A stretch of DNA of 64,000 nucleotides from Kineosporia babensis (GTDB lineage Bacteria; Actinomycetota; Actinomycetes; Actinomycetales; Kineosporiaceae): positions 124,001 to 188,000 of the forward strand of contig NZ_JAJOMB010000021.1 in the NCBI RefSeq assembly GCF_021129305.1. Reading direction: 5' to 3'. Below the pieces are notes generated by a model. It did no database searches. It worked only from the letters and a program-made list of their open reading frames with translations, and had not been told where the DNA came from. The first letter of the stretch is position 1. Each line of letters starts with the position of its first letter. This document shows, one piece after another, positions 8,338 through 15,851 of this stretch. The translations under genes were made by a program, and so were the position numbers.

Positions 8338-9251
8338 GGGTGGCCTTCGTGGGCGGGGTCGGGCGCAGCGGCTCCACCCTGATCGAACTGGCGCTGGGCC
8401 AGTTGCCGGACGCCTGCCCGCTGGGCGAGGTACGCCACCTGTGGCAGCGCGGGGTGGCCGAGAACCAGCTCTGCGGCTGTGGTGAGCCGTTTGCAGCCTG
8501 CTCGTTCTGGAAGAGTGTGGGTGAGCAGGCGTTCGGCGGCTGGGACCAGGTGGACCTGGCCGAGGTGCAACAGCTCAAGTCCGCAGTCGACCGGTCCCGG
8601 CACGTGCCTCGCCTGTTGCTGCGGCCCAGTTCGGCGGTGGCCCGGTACACCGAGCTCTACCGGCGCATCTATACCGCGGCCGGCGAGGTGAGCGGCCGGG
8701 CCCTGGTGATCGACTCCAGCAAACACATCTCGTTCGCAGCCTGCCTGGCCGTGGATCCGGAGGTGGACCTGCGGGTGCTGCACGTGGTGCGCGATCCCCG
8801 GGGCGTGGCCCACTCCTGGAGCAAACAGACGGTGCGGCCCGAGGTCACCAGCGGCGACGTCTACATGCCGCAGTACTCGGCCGGGCATGCAGCGTTGCAG
8901 TGGGATGCCCACAACGCCATGTATGCGGCACTGCGGCTGCGGCTGGGCGCGGCGCAACGGCTGCTGCGGTACGAGGACTTCGTTGCCGATCCACGCCGCT
9001 CGCTGGTCTCGGTGGCGCAGTTCCTTGAGGTTGAGCCGCTGGCCCAGTGGCAGGAACACCCCGAGAGCCGAGTGCTCGAGCTCGGGGTGCAGCACACGGT
9101 GGCCGGTAACCCGATGCGGTTCACCCAGGGGCCGGTCGAGGTCCGGGCCGACCAGAGCTGGCGGACCGGAATGCCCCGGGCGGCCCGGATCACGGTCACC
9201 GGCAGCACATTTCCGCTGGCCTGGTACTACGGATACGGAGTGACGGGATGA
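8334..9251 (+). CDS. PAPS-dependent sulfotransferase
   Basis: 305 aa. ATG start in an ATGA overlap with the kinase stop; no earlier start has support. The PAPS loop lies at the very N-terminus (VAFVGGVGRSGSTLIELALG), and the 3'-phosphate motif is LHVVRDPRGVAHSWSKQ. A Cys-rich segment (LCGCGEPFAACSFW, about residues 44-57) follows the first motif and is common in actinobacterial sulfotransferases of this subgroup. It belongs to a different subgroup from the enzyme at 5283, so the two probably sulfate different positions or sugars. The stop overlaps the acyltransferase start by 4 nt. Confidence 0.87.
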   Translation: MRVAFVGGVGRSGSTLIELALGQLPDACPLGEVRHLWQRGVAENQLCGCGEPFAACSFWKSVGEQAFGGWDQVDLAEVQQLKSAVDRSRHVPRLLLRPSSAVARYTELYRRIYTAAGEVSGRALVIDSSKHISFAACLAVDPEVDLRVLHVVRDPRGVAHSWSKQTVRPEVTSGDVYMPQYSAGHAALQWDAHNAMYAALRLRLGAAQRLLRYEDFVADPRRSLVSVAQFLEVEPLAQWQEHPESRVLELGVQHTVAGNPMRFTQGPVEVRADQSWRTGMPRAARITVTGSTFPLAWYYGYGVTG

Positions 9252-9757
9252 AGCTCGCGGACCTGACGCAGGACTGGTCGGCCAACCGGGGCTATCCGAA
9301 GAGCCAGGTGGTGCTGGTGCTGTTCCGGGCGGCCCAGCAACTGCGCCGTACCGATGCCTCGTGGGCCCGGCCCGCGTACCTTCTGGTCGGCACCGGCTAC
9401 AAGCTGATCAGCGAATGGCTGCTCGGCGTGGAGCTTCCGGTGCGCACCGAGGTCGGGCCCGGTCTGCGGCTGCGGCACGGCGTTGGGCTGGTGGTGAATC
9501 CGCACGCCCGGATCGGCGCCGGGGTGATGCTGCGGCACGGCGTGACCATCGGCAATCGGCGCGCCGAGACCGATTGCCCGGTGATCGAGGACGGTGTGGA
9601 ACTCGGCGCCAACGTGGTGATCATCGGCTCGGTGCGGATCGGGGCGGATGCCCGGATCGGGGCCGGCAGCGTGGTGGTGCACGACGTACCGGCCCGGGCC
9701 ACCGTGCATCCCGGGCCGGTCGTGGTGCGGCCGGCGGCCGAGGACCGTTCCCCGTAG
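9248..9757 (+). CDS. Serine-acetyltransferase-like hexapeptide acyltransferase
   Basis: 169 aa. After a helical N-terminus (LVGTGYKLISEWLLGVELPV) comes a left-handed beta-helix of hexapeptide repeats (GLRLRH, GVGLVV, RIGAGV, NVVIIG, RIGADA, RIGAGS). The form is that of the serine O-acetyltransferase/colanic-acid acetyltransferase group. The histidine in RHGVTIGNRR is the probable catalytic base. It is the last gene of the operon, so O-acetylation of the polysaccharide is the most economical role; true CysE activity cannot be excluded. The stop codon lies inside the left arm of a terminator hairpin. Confidence 0.8.
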   Translation: MKLADLTQDWSANRGYPKSQVVLVLFRAAQQLRRTDASWARPAYLLVGTGYKLISEWLLGVELPVRTEVGPGLRLRHGVGLVVNPHARIGAGVMLRHGVTIGNRRAETDCPVIEDGVELGANVVIIGSVRIGADARIGAGSVVVHDVPARATVHPGPVVVRPAAEDRSP

Positions 9758-9776
9758 GACTGCCCACGGGGAACGG
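9745..9776. terminator. Bidirectional hairpin between convergent EPS genes
   Basis: Perfect 11-bp arms CCGTTCCCCGT (9745-9755) and ACGGGGAACGG (9766-9776) with a 10-nt loop. It sits exactly between the convergent acyltransferase (stop at 9757) and hydrolase (stop at 9789) genes, so it can serve both strands. There is no U-tract. Confidence 0.7.
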
Positions 9777-9788
9777 CTCTGCGGCGGC

Positions 9789-11450
9789 TCAGCCCAGCGG
9801 CTGCAGGTACGGGTCCTGCCCGGCCTCGGCGAAGCCCTCCATGCTCTGCTTGTTCGTGGTGATCCGGTAGTCGCAGTACTGCTTGCCGTTACCGGAGTTG
9901 AAGTGCACCGCCGCCTTGATGTTCGGCAGCGCCTTCATCGCCGGCACCATGTCCGCGTACCAGTCACCCATCGCGGCCGGGTTCTTCGGGTCGAACGACG
10001 AGCCGAACTCGGCCAGCATGAACGGCTTGTCGCCCAGGCCCTTCTTCTCCAGCCAGCTGTAGAAGGTGGTCAGCACCGTCTTGGTGTCCCGCCAGGGCGA
10101 GCCGTGGCAGAGGTGGAAGTTGTACGGGTCGTAGCCGATCCAGTCCACGTAGGCGTCCCCGGGGTACATCCCGGCGATCTTCTCCTCGTTGCCCAGATAG
10201 CCGGTGGGGTTCCAGACCCAGACCGCGTTGGTCACGCCCTGCTTCTTGAGCACGTCGTAGATGTGCCGGTAGGCGGCCACGTACTCGGCCGAGGTGCCGA
10301 AGTCGTTGCGGGTCACCCCGTCCATCTCGTGGTCGTAGCCCAGGAAGAACTTGTGCGGCCAGGCCTTCAGCCGCTGGGCCTGCGGGATGATCACCGACTC
10401 GTCGTACTTGCCGGCGGCGATGTCCTTCCACTTCGCGTGGCCCCCGTTGGACCAGGTGTTGGACACCCAGGCGAAGAACAGGATGCGCCGGCCGTCGGCC
10501 CCCAGCTCCTTCTCGTCCGCGTCCGGGAACTGGCCGTTGGCACCCTTGTTCGACCAGTCGTGGTAGCGCTTGACGATGTCGAAGGTGCGCCCGGTGCTCT
10601 TCTCCAGATCGGTGAACGGGGTGACCCAGTCATTGGCGGTCTTGCGGGTGTACATGCCCCAGAGGGCGCCGCACGAGGGCACGAGCTTGTCGTCCAGGGT
10701 GCACTCTTCACCGGGCTCGGGCTGGGTCGGCTCCTCCGGCACGGTGGTGCTGGTGGCGGTGCCGGTCGGGCCGGGCTCCTTGGGCGGCTCGGTGCTGGTC
10801 GGCACCTTGGTCGGGGTGGGCTCCGCGGTGGCCGGGGGCGGCGGGCTGACCACCGGGGCGTAGGTGCTCATCGAGACGTCGTCGACCACCAGCGTGCTCG
10901 CCGCCGGCAACTGCCAGGCCACCACATTGAGGTCGAGCGTGCTGTCCTGGGCCTGCGACCGGTAGGCGAAGGTGAGCTGGTGCCACTCGGTGTCGCGCAG
11001 CGAGACCTGATCCGTCCCCTCCCCGAGCAGTTCCCCGTGGCGCACCTCACGCACCCGCAGCTGGGTGCTGACGTTCGGCGTGCTGGTGCGGACCCAGGCG
11101 CTGACCCGGAACTCGCTGCCCGCAGCGGTTCCCGGCGCCACGTTGGCGACGTCGTTCAGAGCCACGGTCGACTTCTCGGCGGTGCCGATCTGGATCGCGC
11201 CCCCGGCACGTCCTTCTGAGACCACGTCCAGCCGGCCGGGACTCTTGATCTTCCAGCCGTTCCCCCCGGACTCGAAGGTCCCGTTGGCGACCAGCTGTGT
11301 CTCGTGCCGTTTTTCGGCCTTCTCGGGTTCGGCCCGGCCGCCTTGGGCGAACGAGACCGCCGCCCCGGCCGCCAGGCTGGCCACGACCGCGGTCGCGATC
11401 GCCACCCGTCTGGTTCTCCAGTTGCTCCCCCGGCGTTGAATCTCCGGCAT
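9789..11450 (-). CDS. Secreted GH26-like hydrolase with N-terminal carbohydrate-binding domain
   Basis: 553 aa, ATG at 11450 behind GGGGAGCAAGGA. Residues 1-40 are a basic, hydrophobic secretion signal (RRVAIATAVVASLAAGAAVS). Residues about 50-195 form a beta-sandwich CBM-like module (LVANGTFESGGNGWKIKSPG and later STLVVDDVSMSTYAP). A Pro/Thr/Glu linker covers about 196-245, and a GH26-like barrel follows. Catalytic candidates are E375 in GYDHEMDG and E481 in FMLAEFGSS; CHGSPW and FHLCHG supply cysteines that could pair. The C-terminal 300 residues align well with the lipoprotein at 6158-7135. It probably binds and cleaves the exopolysaccharide or a related glycan outside the cell. Confidence 0.83.
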   Translation of the reverse strand: MPEIQRRGSNWRTRRVAIATAVVASLAAGAAVSFAQGGRAEPEKAEKRHETQLVANGTFESGGNGWKIKSPGRLDVVSEGRAGGAIQIGTAEKSTVALNDVANVAPGTAAGSEFRVSAWVRTSTPNVSTQLRVREVRHGELLGEGTDQVSLRDTEWHQLTFAYRSQAQDSTLDLNVVAWQLPAASTLVVDDVSMSTYAPVVSPPPPATAEPTPTKVPTSTEPPKEPGPTGTATSTTVPEEPTQPEPGEECTLDDKLVPSCGALWGMYTRKTANDWVTPFTDLEKSTGRTFDIVKRYHDWSNKGANGQFPDADEKELGADGRRILFFAWVSNTWSNGGHAKWKDIAAGKYDESVIIPQAQRLKAWPHKFFLGYDHEMDGVTRNDFGTSAEYVAAYRHIYDVLKKQGVTNAVWVWNPTGYLGNEEKIAGMYPGDAYVDWIGYDPYNFHLCHGSPWRDTKTVLTTFYSWLEKKGLGDKPFMLAEFGSSFDPKNPAAMGDWYADMVPAMKALPNIKAAVHFNSGNGKQYCDYRITTNKQSMEGFAEAGQDPYLQPLG

Positions 11451-11791
11451 TCCTTGCTCCCCGCGTTGATTGGTCGGCAGATCTGAAAGTCGGATCTCAG
11501 AAAGACGGGGAGGACACTAACAGCGAACAACACCCATTCGTCACCGGAACATAACACTGGGCCTCAAACCCGACCCGACCCCTTCGATTACTTAAGCCGA
11601 CCGCTGGAGAAGCCTTCTCCGATACCCGGCCGAAACATTCCCGAACCCAAGAACAGTGCCGCTGAGCTGCGTCTTTCATCAACTTCAGGACCTCGTCGGT
11701 AAATTGCCACCGGCCAGTGGCAATTTACCGACGAGAAGGCCTCCGGATTCCTTAGGCGGGAATTGACGTTTTCCTGGCGGATACCCGCAGT
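11451..11791. other. Gene-free interval upstream of the secreted hydrolase
   Basis: 341 bp with no supported gene. It should contain the promoter of the hydrolase gene (transcribed leftwards from about 11480-11600) and the end of the beta-propeller transcript. The one striking structure is the long palindrome at 11692-11735, listed separately. Confidence 0.5.
11692..11735. terminator. Perfect 19-bp-arm palindrome, possible terminator or operator
   Basis: Arms 11692-11710 and 11717-11735 are perfectly complementary with a 6-nt loop (CGGCCA). The core GGTAAATTGCCAC is much AT-richer than the surroundings. It lies 57 nt beyond the stop of the beta-propeller gene and so could end that transcript, but no U-run follows on either strand. 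An operator or protein-binding role is the alternative. Confidence 0.55.
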
Positions 11792-13345
11792 TCACCCACC
11801 GACCACGACCGGGACGGAAGCGGGTGACAACGTGGACGAAGCGTTTTCGTCGGCCTGCACCACGTCCACCCGGTAGGTGTGCGTACTGCCCGGGGTAAGC
11901 CCGCTGTCGGTCAGCACGACCACCGGCTGCCGCCAGAACAGCACGTGCTGGACCGGCGAAGTGGCCACCGGAGTGCTGGATCCGTCACGGTAGAGCCGTA
12001 CTCGCAGATCGGTGTTGTCCAGATCGAGTGGCACGGTGACCCGCATCTGCACCGAAGTGCCGCTGGACGAGACCAGGGTGGGCGCCGCCGGCCGAGCCGG
12101 TGGGCTGTCCGGCGTCGGGGCGAACCGGGCCAGCCCCACCTGGGCTCGTTTGTTCACCGACGTGAACTGTCCTCCCACCCACAGATTCGTGCCGTCGGTG
12201 GTCATCGTGCGCGGCCCGAGACCGCCCACCCCCGCGTTGGTGTTGGGGTACCAGGGCCCGAGGAAACCGTTGTCGAGCCGCTGCGCCAGCAGATGCCGGG
12301 AACTGGACTCCGGAACCTGCGGGAAGGCGTCCGGGTCGTTGTAGGCGTTCTGGCGGGCGCAGTCGTGCGCGTGCGAGCCCTTGTAGAGCCAGCCCCGCAC
12401 CACCTCGACCGACTGGGTACCGCCGAGGCAGGTGTTCTTCCAGATCAGGTTCCCGGAGGAAACCGAGGCCGCGAAGGTTCCGTCGAAGCAGCCCCCGCCG
12501 GTACCCTCGGCCCCGAAATAGACCACTCCAGAGGCAATCACCGAATCACGCACCACCGAAGTGCAGCCGTTCGTCACCGGCGGCATGGCCGAACCCGCGG
12601 CGAACGGCAGACCAGCGCCGCTCGTTCCGTCGAGAGCACCCACCGCCCGACGCGCCGCACCGGCCAGCGTACTGAAACCGCCTCCGGCGTAGACTTTGCC
12701 GCCGTCGGCCGAGGATGACAACGTGTACACGACGCCGTCCGCACCCGGGTTCCAGGGCAGCAGCCCGCCGTCCGCGGCGCGCACCGCTGCCAGCCGCTGC
12801 CGTGGAGTGTTGTTCACCCGTCCGAAACTGCCTCCGAACCAGACGGTTCCGGAGGAGGCGGTGATGGCGGTGACGGCTGCCGCGGGCTGTGGAGCGAAAG
12901 CCGTGATGCGGTTGCCGGTGGCTGTGCTGAAGGCCACCAGCCGCCCCGCCGGCTGGCCGTCCACCTGGGTGAAGTCACCGCCGACATACAGCACCGACCC
13001 GTCCGGCGAGGTGGCGAGGACCCGGGGCCGTACGTTGAAGGTGTGGTTGAACGGAAGCAGCGCTCCGCTGGAGGAATCGAAGGCCGCCAGGTAGCGCCGA
13101 GCCGTCTCCTGGGTACCGGCGGCCGCACCCGGAGGACGCACGGAAGTGAACTCTCCGGCGGCGTAGACGGCGCCGTTGGCGTAGGCCAGATCCCACACCG
13201 GGGCGTTGGTCTGCCAGGTGCTGGACACCGTTCCGGAATTGACCCCGTCCTGCGAGGCCTGGGCCGGCGGACCGGCGATCACCACCAGCGCCGCCGCAGT
13301 CACGGCAGTTCCCACTGATGCCAGTGCTTTTCGGATCATGCTCAT
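11792..13345 (-). CDS. Secreted beta-propeller protein with C-terminal Ig/FN3-like domain
   Basis: 517 aa from the ATG at 13345, chosen because GGGGAG lies 5 nt upstream; an ATG two codons later (13339) is equally possible. A signal peptide (AVTAAALVVIAGPPAQA) is followed by at least five copies of a 45-50-residue unit of the form VYxGGxFTxVxG...RLAAFD...G.LLPF (YAAGEFTSV, YVGGDFTQV, WFGGSFGRV, YAGGGFSTL, WVGGQFTSV). These resemble delta-60/Kelch-type blades of a propeller. Residues from about 425 form an FN3-like domain (LRVRLYRDGSSTPVATS to STHTYRVDVVQADE). Four or more cysteines near GCTSVV and GGGCFDG may form disulfides. It is probably extracellular and may bind the exopolysaccharide; no catalytic motif is evident. 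Confidence 0.72.
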   Translation of the reverse strand: MSMIRKALASVGTAVTAAALVVIAGPPAQASQDGVNSGTVSSTWQTNAPVWDLAYANGAVYAAGEFTSVRPPGAAAGTQETARRYLAAFDSSSGALLPFNHTFNVRPRVLATSPDGSVLYVGGDFTQVDGQPAGRLVAFSTATGNRITAFAPQPAAAVTAITASSGTVWFGGSFGRVNNTPRQRLAAVRAADGGLLPWNPGADGVVYTLSSSADGGKVYAGGGFSTLAGAARRAVGALDGTSGAGLPFAAGSAMPPVTNGCTSVVRDSVIASGVVYFGAEGTGGGCFDGTFAASVSSGNLIWKNTCLGGTQSVEVVRGWLYKGSHAHDCARQNAYNDPDAFPQVPESSSRHLLAQRLDNGFLGPWYPNTNAGVGGLGPRTMTTDGTNLWVGGQFTSVNKRAQVGLARFAPTPDSPPARPAAPTLVSSSGTSVQMRVTVPLDLDNTDLRVRLYRDGSSTPVATSPVQHVLFWRQPVVVLTDSGLTPGSTHTYRVDVVQADENASSTLSPASVPVVVGG

Positions 13346-13482
13346 TGCGCCTCCCCGTTGGCCGGGCATATGCCCACGGAGTCAGGGTAGGACGGCCCGA
13401 GCCCGTTCACCGGGCGAATCGCCCGATTGCCGACGAACGGTCAAAGCCGGGCAAAGCTATTGCTGCACAGGGATTCTGGCGA

Positions 13483-14418
13483 CTACCGACTCAGGCGCCC
13501 CAGGACGTCCTCAGTTCCCGATCGCACCTGATCCACCACGGAATCCGGCAGACCCACGGGCTCCCGCAGTTTCGCGGCGCTGTCCATCGGGCGGAACGCC
13601 GTGCGCGAGAGCCCGGACCACTGGAACGCGCCGGAGTTGCCGGTGTCGGCGCCGGTGGCCTGCTGCACCGCGGCCCGGGTGGCCTGGTCGTACGTCAGGC
13701 CGCAGTCCCGGTAGAGGTTCTCGAAGGCCGGCACCGGCTGCGCGGCCAGGTCCTCGTAACGCCGCAGCAGCACCCGGCCGGCGTCGGCCTGCCCCAGCAC
13801 GGCCAGGTACACCGCCCGCCAGACCGCGATGATCTGCTCGACCGGATCGCCGGAGCGGGCGGCCCGGCTCAGGCGTTCCCGCTCGGGCTCGAGGTGATCA
13901 GCCATCAGCGCGGGCTGGTTGAGCAACTCGGCCGGATCGACCACCCAGCCCAGCTTCTGCCAACTGGCCACCAGAGTGACCGGGTCGCGGACCAGAACCA
14001 CGACGGTGGCGTCGAACTCGGAGGCCAGCCAGCCCGCCGAGACGCTGGCGTACGGATCGTCGAGCAGCGCCGTGCGCCCGGTGAGCCGGCCCCGGCCGAA
14101 CTCGGTGCAGTACTTGGCCGCCCGCATCAGATCACCGGCCGAGCGGTTGCGGCGCAGTTCCGGCAGCAGGGAGTAACGCAGGCTCAGGGTGCGCGCGAAG
14201 GCGGCGCGCCAGCGGGCCTGGTCGGAGCCGGGGATGTAGTGGAAGTAGTGCTCGACGTCGGCGTTCAGCACCCCCGGGCTGCGGCCGGGCGGACGCGAGG
14301 GATTCATCGGCTCGTTGACGTAGACGACCTCGCCGGACAACTGGAGCATCTTGCCCACCCAGCTGGTGCCCGAGCGAGGCATCCCGGTGACGACCACGGG
14401 CTTTCGAGCAGTCGCCAC
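13483..14418 (-). CDS. PAPS-dependent sulfotransferase
   Basis: 311 aa, GTG start with GGAGG 7 nt upstream. The PAPS loop is VVVTGMPRSGTSWVGKML at residues 8-25, and the 3'-phosphate motif is VVVLVRDPVTLVASWQKLG. It resembles the Sulfotransfer_3 group of actinobacterial polysaccharide loci. It lies downstream of cysN on the same strand but is separated from it by a 155-bp MITE-like insertion, so it may once have been the last gene of the wbaP-cysQDN operon. It is the third sulfotransferase within 9 kb. Confidence 0.86.
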   Translation of the reverse strand: MATARKPVVVTGMPRSGTSWVGKMLQLSGEVVYVNEPMNPSRPPGRSPGVLNADVEHYFHYIPGSDQARWRAAFARTLSLRYSLLPELRRNRSAGDLMRAAKYCTEFGRGRLTGRTALLDDPYASVSAGWLASEFDATVVVLVRDPVTLVASWQKLGWVVDPAELLNQPALMADHLEPERERLSRAARSGDPVEQIIAVWRAVYLAVLGQADAGRVLLRRYEDLAAQPVPAFENLYRDCGLTYDQATRAAVQQATGADTGNSGAFQWSGLSRTAFRPMDSAAKLREPVGLPDSVVDQVRSGTEDVLGRLSR

Positions 14419-14440
14419 CGGGTACCTCCAGGCTTAGGGA

Positions 14441-14595
14441 GTGTTTTGGAAGTCGCTGCCGTAGCGAGGAGGTGCCCGGTGGTCGTCTGGCAAGCCGTTG
14501 GGACGCCCTCGTAGCGGTGTTCTACGTGGGCGTTCCAACGGCGCAGTCCAGGCGGCCACCGGGTGCCCCGCAGTAGGCATGGACTTCCAAAACAC
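14441..14595. mobile_element. MITE-like palindromic insertion element
   Basis: 155 bp bounded by perfect 14-bp terminal inverted repeats, GTGTTTTGGAAGTC (14441-14454) and GACTTCCAAAACAC (14582-14595). Inner segments are also complementary in nested order: about 14471-14484 with 14553-14566 (11 of 14), about 14494-14509 with 14529-14544 (14 of 16), and CGTAG/CTACG at the tip. The whole element can therefore fold into one long hairpin. It has no coding capacity. Terminal repeats plus small size and intergenic position suggest a MITE moved by a transposase encoded elsewhere. It starts 3 bp beyond the cysN stop. Confidence 0.7.
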
Positions 14596-14598
14596 GAC

Positions 14599-15849
14599 CT
14601 AGTCGGCTGCGGTGATCATGCCCGCACCGACCGTGCGGTTGGTGTTCTCGTCGATCAGGATGAAGCCGCCGGTCTCCCGGTTACGCGCGTACTCGTCGCA
14701 CAGCAGCGGCTGCGTGGTGCGCAGCCGGACCCGGCCGATGTCGTTGAGCCGCAGTTCCTCGGCCGACGGGTCGCGGTGCAGGGTGTTCACATCGAGCCGG
14801 TACTCCAGCTCCTTGACCATCACCCGGGCACTGCGCGAGGTGTGCTTGATCCCGAGCTTGCGGCCCGGGCGCAGCGCGTCCTCGGACATCCAGCAGATCA
14901 TCGCGTCGATGTTCTGGGCTGCCTTGGGGGCGTTCTGCGGGCGGCAGATCATGTCCCCCCGGGAGATGTCGATCTCGTCGTTCAGCCGGACCGTGACGGC
15001 CATCGGCGGGAACGCCTCGGCGACCGGGCCGTCGGCGGTCTCCACCGCGGCCACCGTGCTGGTGAAACCCGAGGGCAGCACCATGATCTCGTCGCCGGCC
15101 TTGATCGTGCCGCTGGCCACCGTGCCCGCGTAGCCCCGGTAGTCGGGGTACTGGGCCGACTGCGGGCGGATCACGTACTGCACCGGGAACCGCACGTCGA
15201 TCAGGTTGCGGTCGCTGGAGACGTGCACGTGCTCCAGGTGGTGCAGCAGCGAAGGCCCTTCGTACCAGGGCATGTTCTCCGAACGGGAGACGATGTTGTC
15301 GCCCTTGAGCGCGGAGAGCGGGATCACCGTCAGGTCGGCGACGTTGAGCTTGTCGGCGAACCGGGTGAACTCGTCGTGGATCTGCTCGTAGACCGCCTGC
15401 GAGTAGTCCACCAGGTCCATCTTGTTCACCGCGAGCACCAGGTGCGGGACCCGCAGCAGGGTGGCCAGGAAGGCGTGCCGGCGGCTCTGCTCGACCAGGC
15501 CCTTACGCGCGTCGACCAGGATGATCGCCAGGTCGGCGGTGGAGGCCCCGGTGACCATGTTCCGGGTGTACTGGATGTGCCCCGGGGTGTCGGCGATGAT
15601 GAATTTGCGCCGCGGGGTGGCGAAGTAGCGGTAGGCCACGTCGATCGTGATGCCCTGCTCCCGCTCGGCCCGCAGGCCGTCGGTCAGCAGCGCCAGGTTC
15701 ACGTAGTCGTCGCCCTTGGCCGTGCTCGCCGCCTCGACCGCGCTGAGCTGGTCCTCGAAGATCGACTTCGAGTCGAAGAGCAGGCGGCCGATGAGGGTGC
15801 TCTTGCCGTCGTCCACCGAACCCGCGGTGGCGAAGCGCAACATGTCCAC
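14599..15849 (-). CDS. cysN: Sulfate adenylyltransferase subunit 1 (ATP sulfurylase GTPase subunit)
   Basis: 416 aa. The elongation-factor-like GTPase domain carries G1 GSVDDGKSTLIGRLL, G3 IADTPGHIQYTRNM and G4 NKMDLV; domains II and III follow and end in ILIDENTNRTVGAGMI as in full-length CysN. With CysD it makes adenosine 5'-phosphosulfate from ATP and sulfate, GTP hydrolysis driving the reaction. Unlike mycobacterial CysNC there is no fused APS kinase. It starts 2 nt after cysD. A GTG at 15849 is used here; an ATG two codons on is also possible. The MITE-like element begins just past the stop. Confidence 0.95.
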   Translation of the reverse strand: MDMLRFATAGSVDDGKSTLIGRLLFDSKSIFEDQLSAVEAASTAKGDDYVNLALLTDGLRAEREQGITIDVAYRYFATPRRKFIIADTPGHIQYTRNMVTGASTADLAIILVDARKGLVEQSRRHAFLATLLRVPHLVLAVNKMDLVDYSQAVYEQIHDEFTRFADKLNVADLTVIPLSALKGDNIVSRSENMPWYEGPSLLHHLEHVHVSSDRNLIDVRFPVQYVIRPQSAQYPDYRGYAGTVASGTIKAGDEIMVLPSGFTSTVAAVETADGPVAEAFPPMAVTVRLNDEIDISRGDMICRPQNAPKAAQNIDAMICWMSEDALRPGRKLGIKHTSRSARVMVKELEYRLDVNTLHRDPSAEELRLNDIGRVRLRTTQPLLCDEYARNRETGGFILIDENTNRTVGAGMITAAD

Positions 15850-15851
15850 TG

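Noticed and set aside
14441-14595. Attachment site or simple terminator for cysN
   Set aside because: Terminal repeats plus nested inner complementarity over 155 bp fit a MITE better. No integrase, tRNA end or U-tract accompanies it, although it may still stop transcription.
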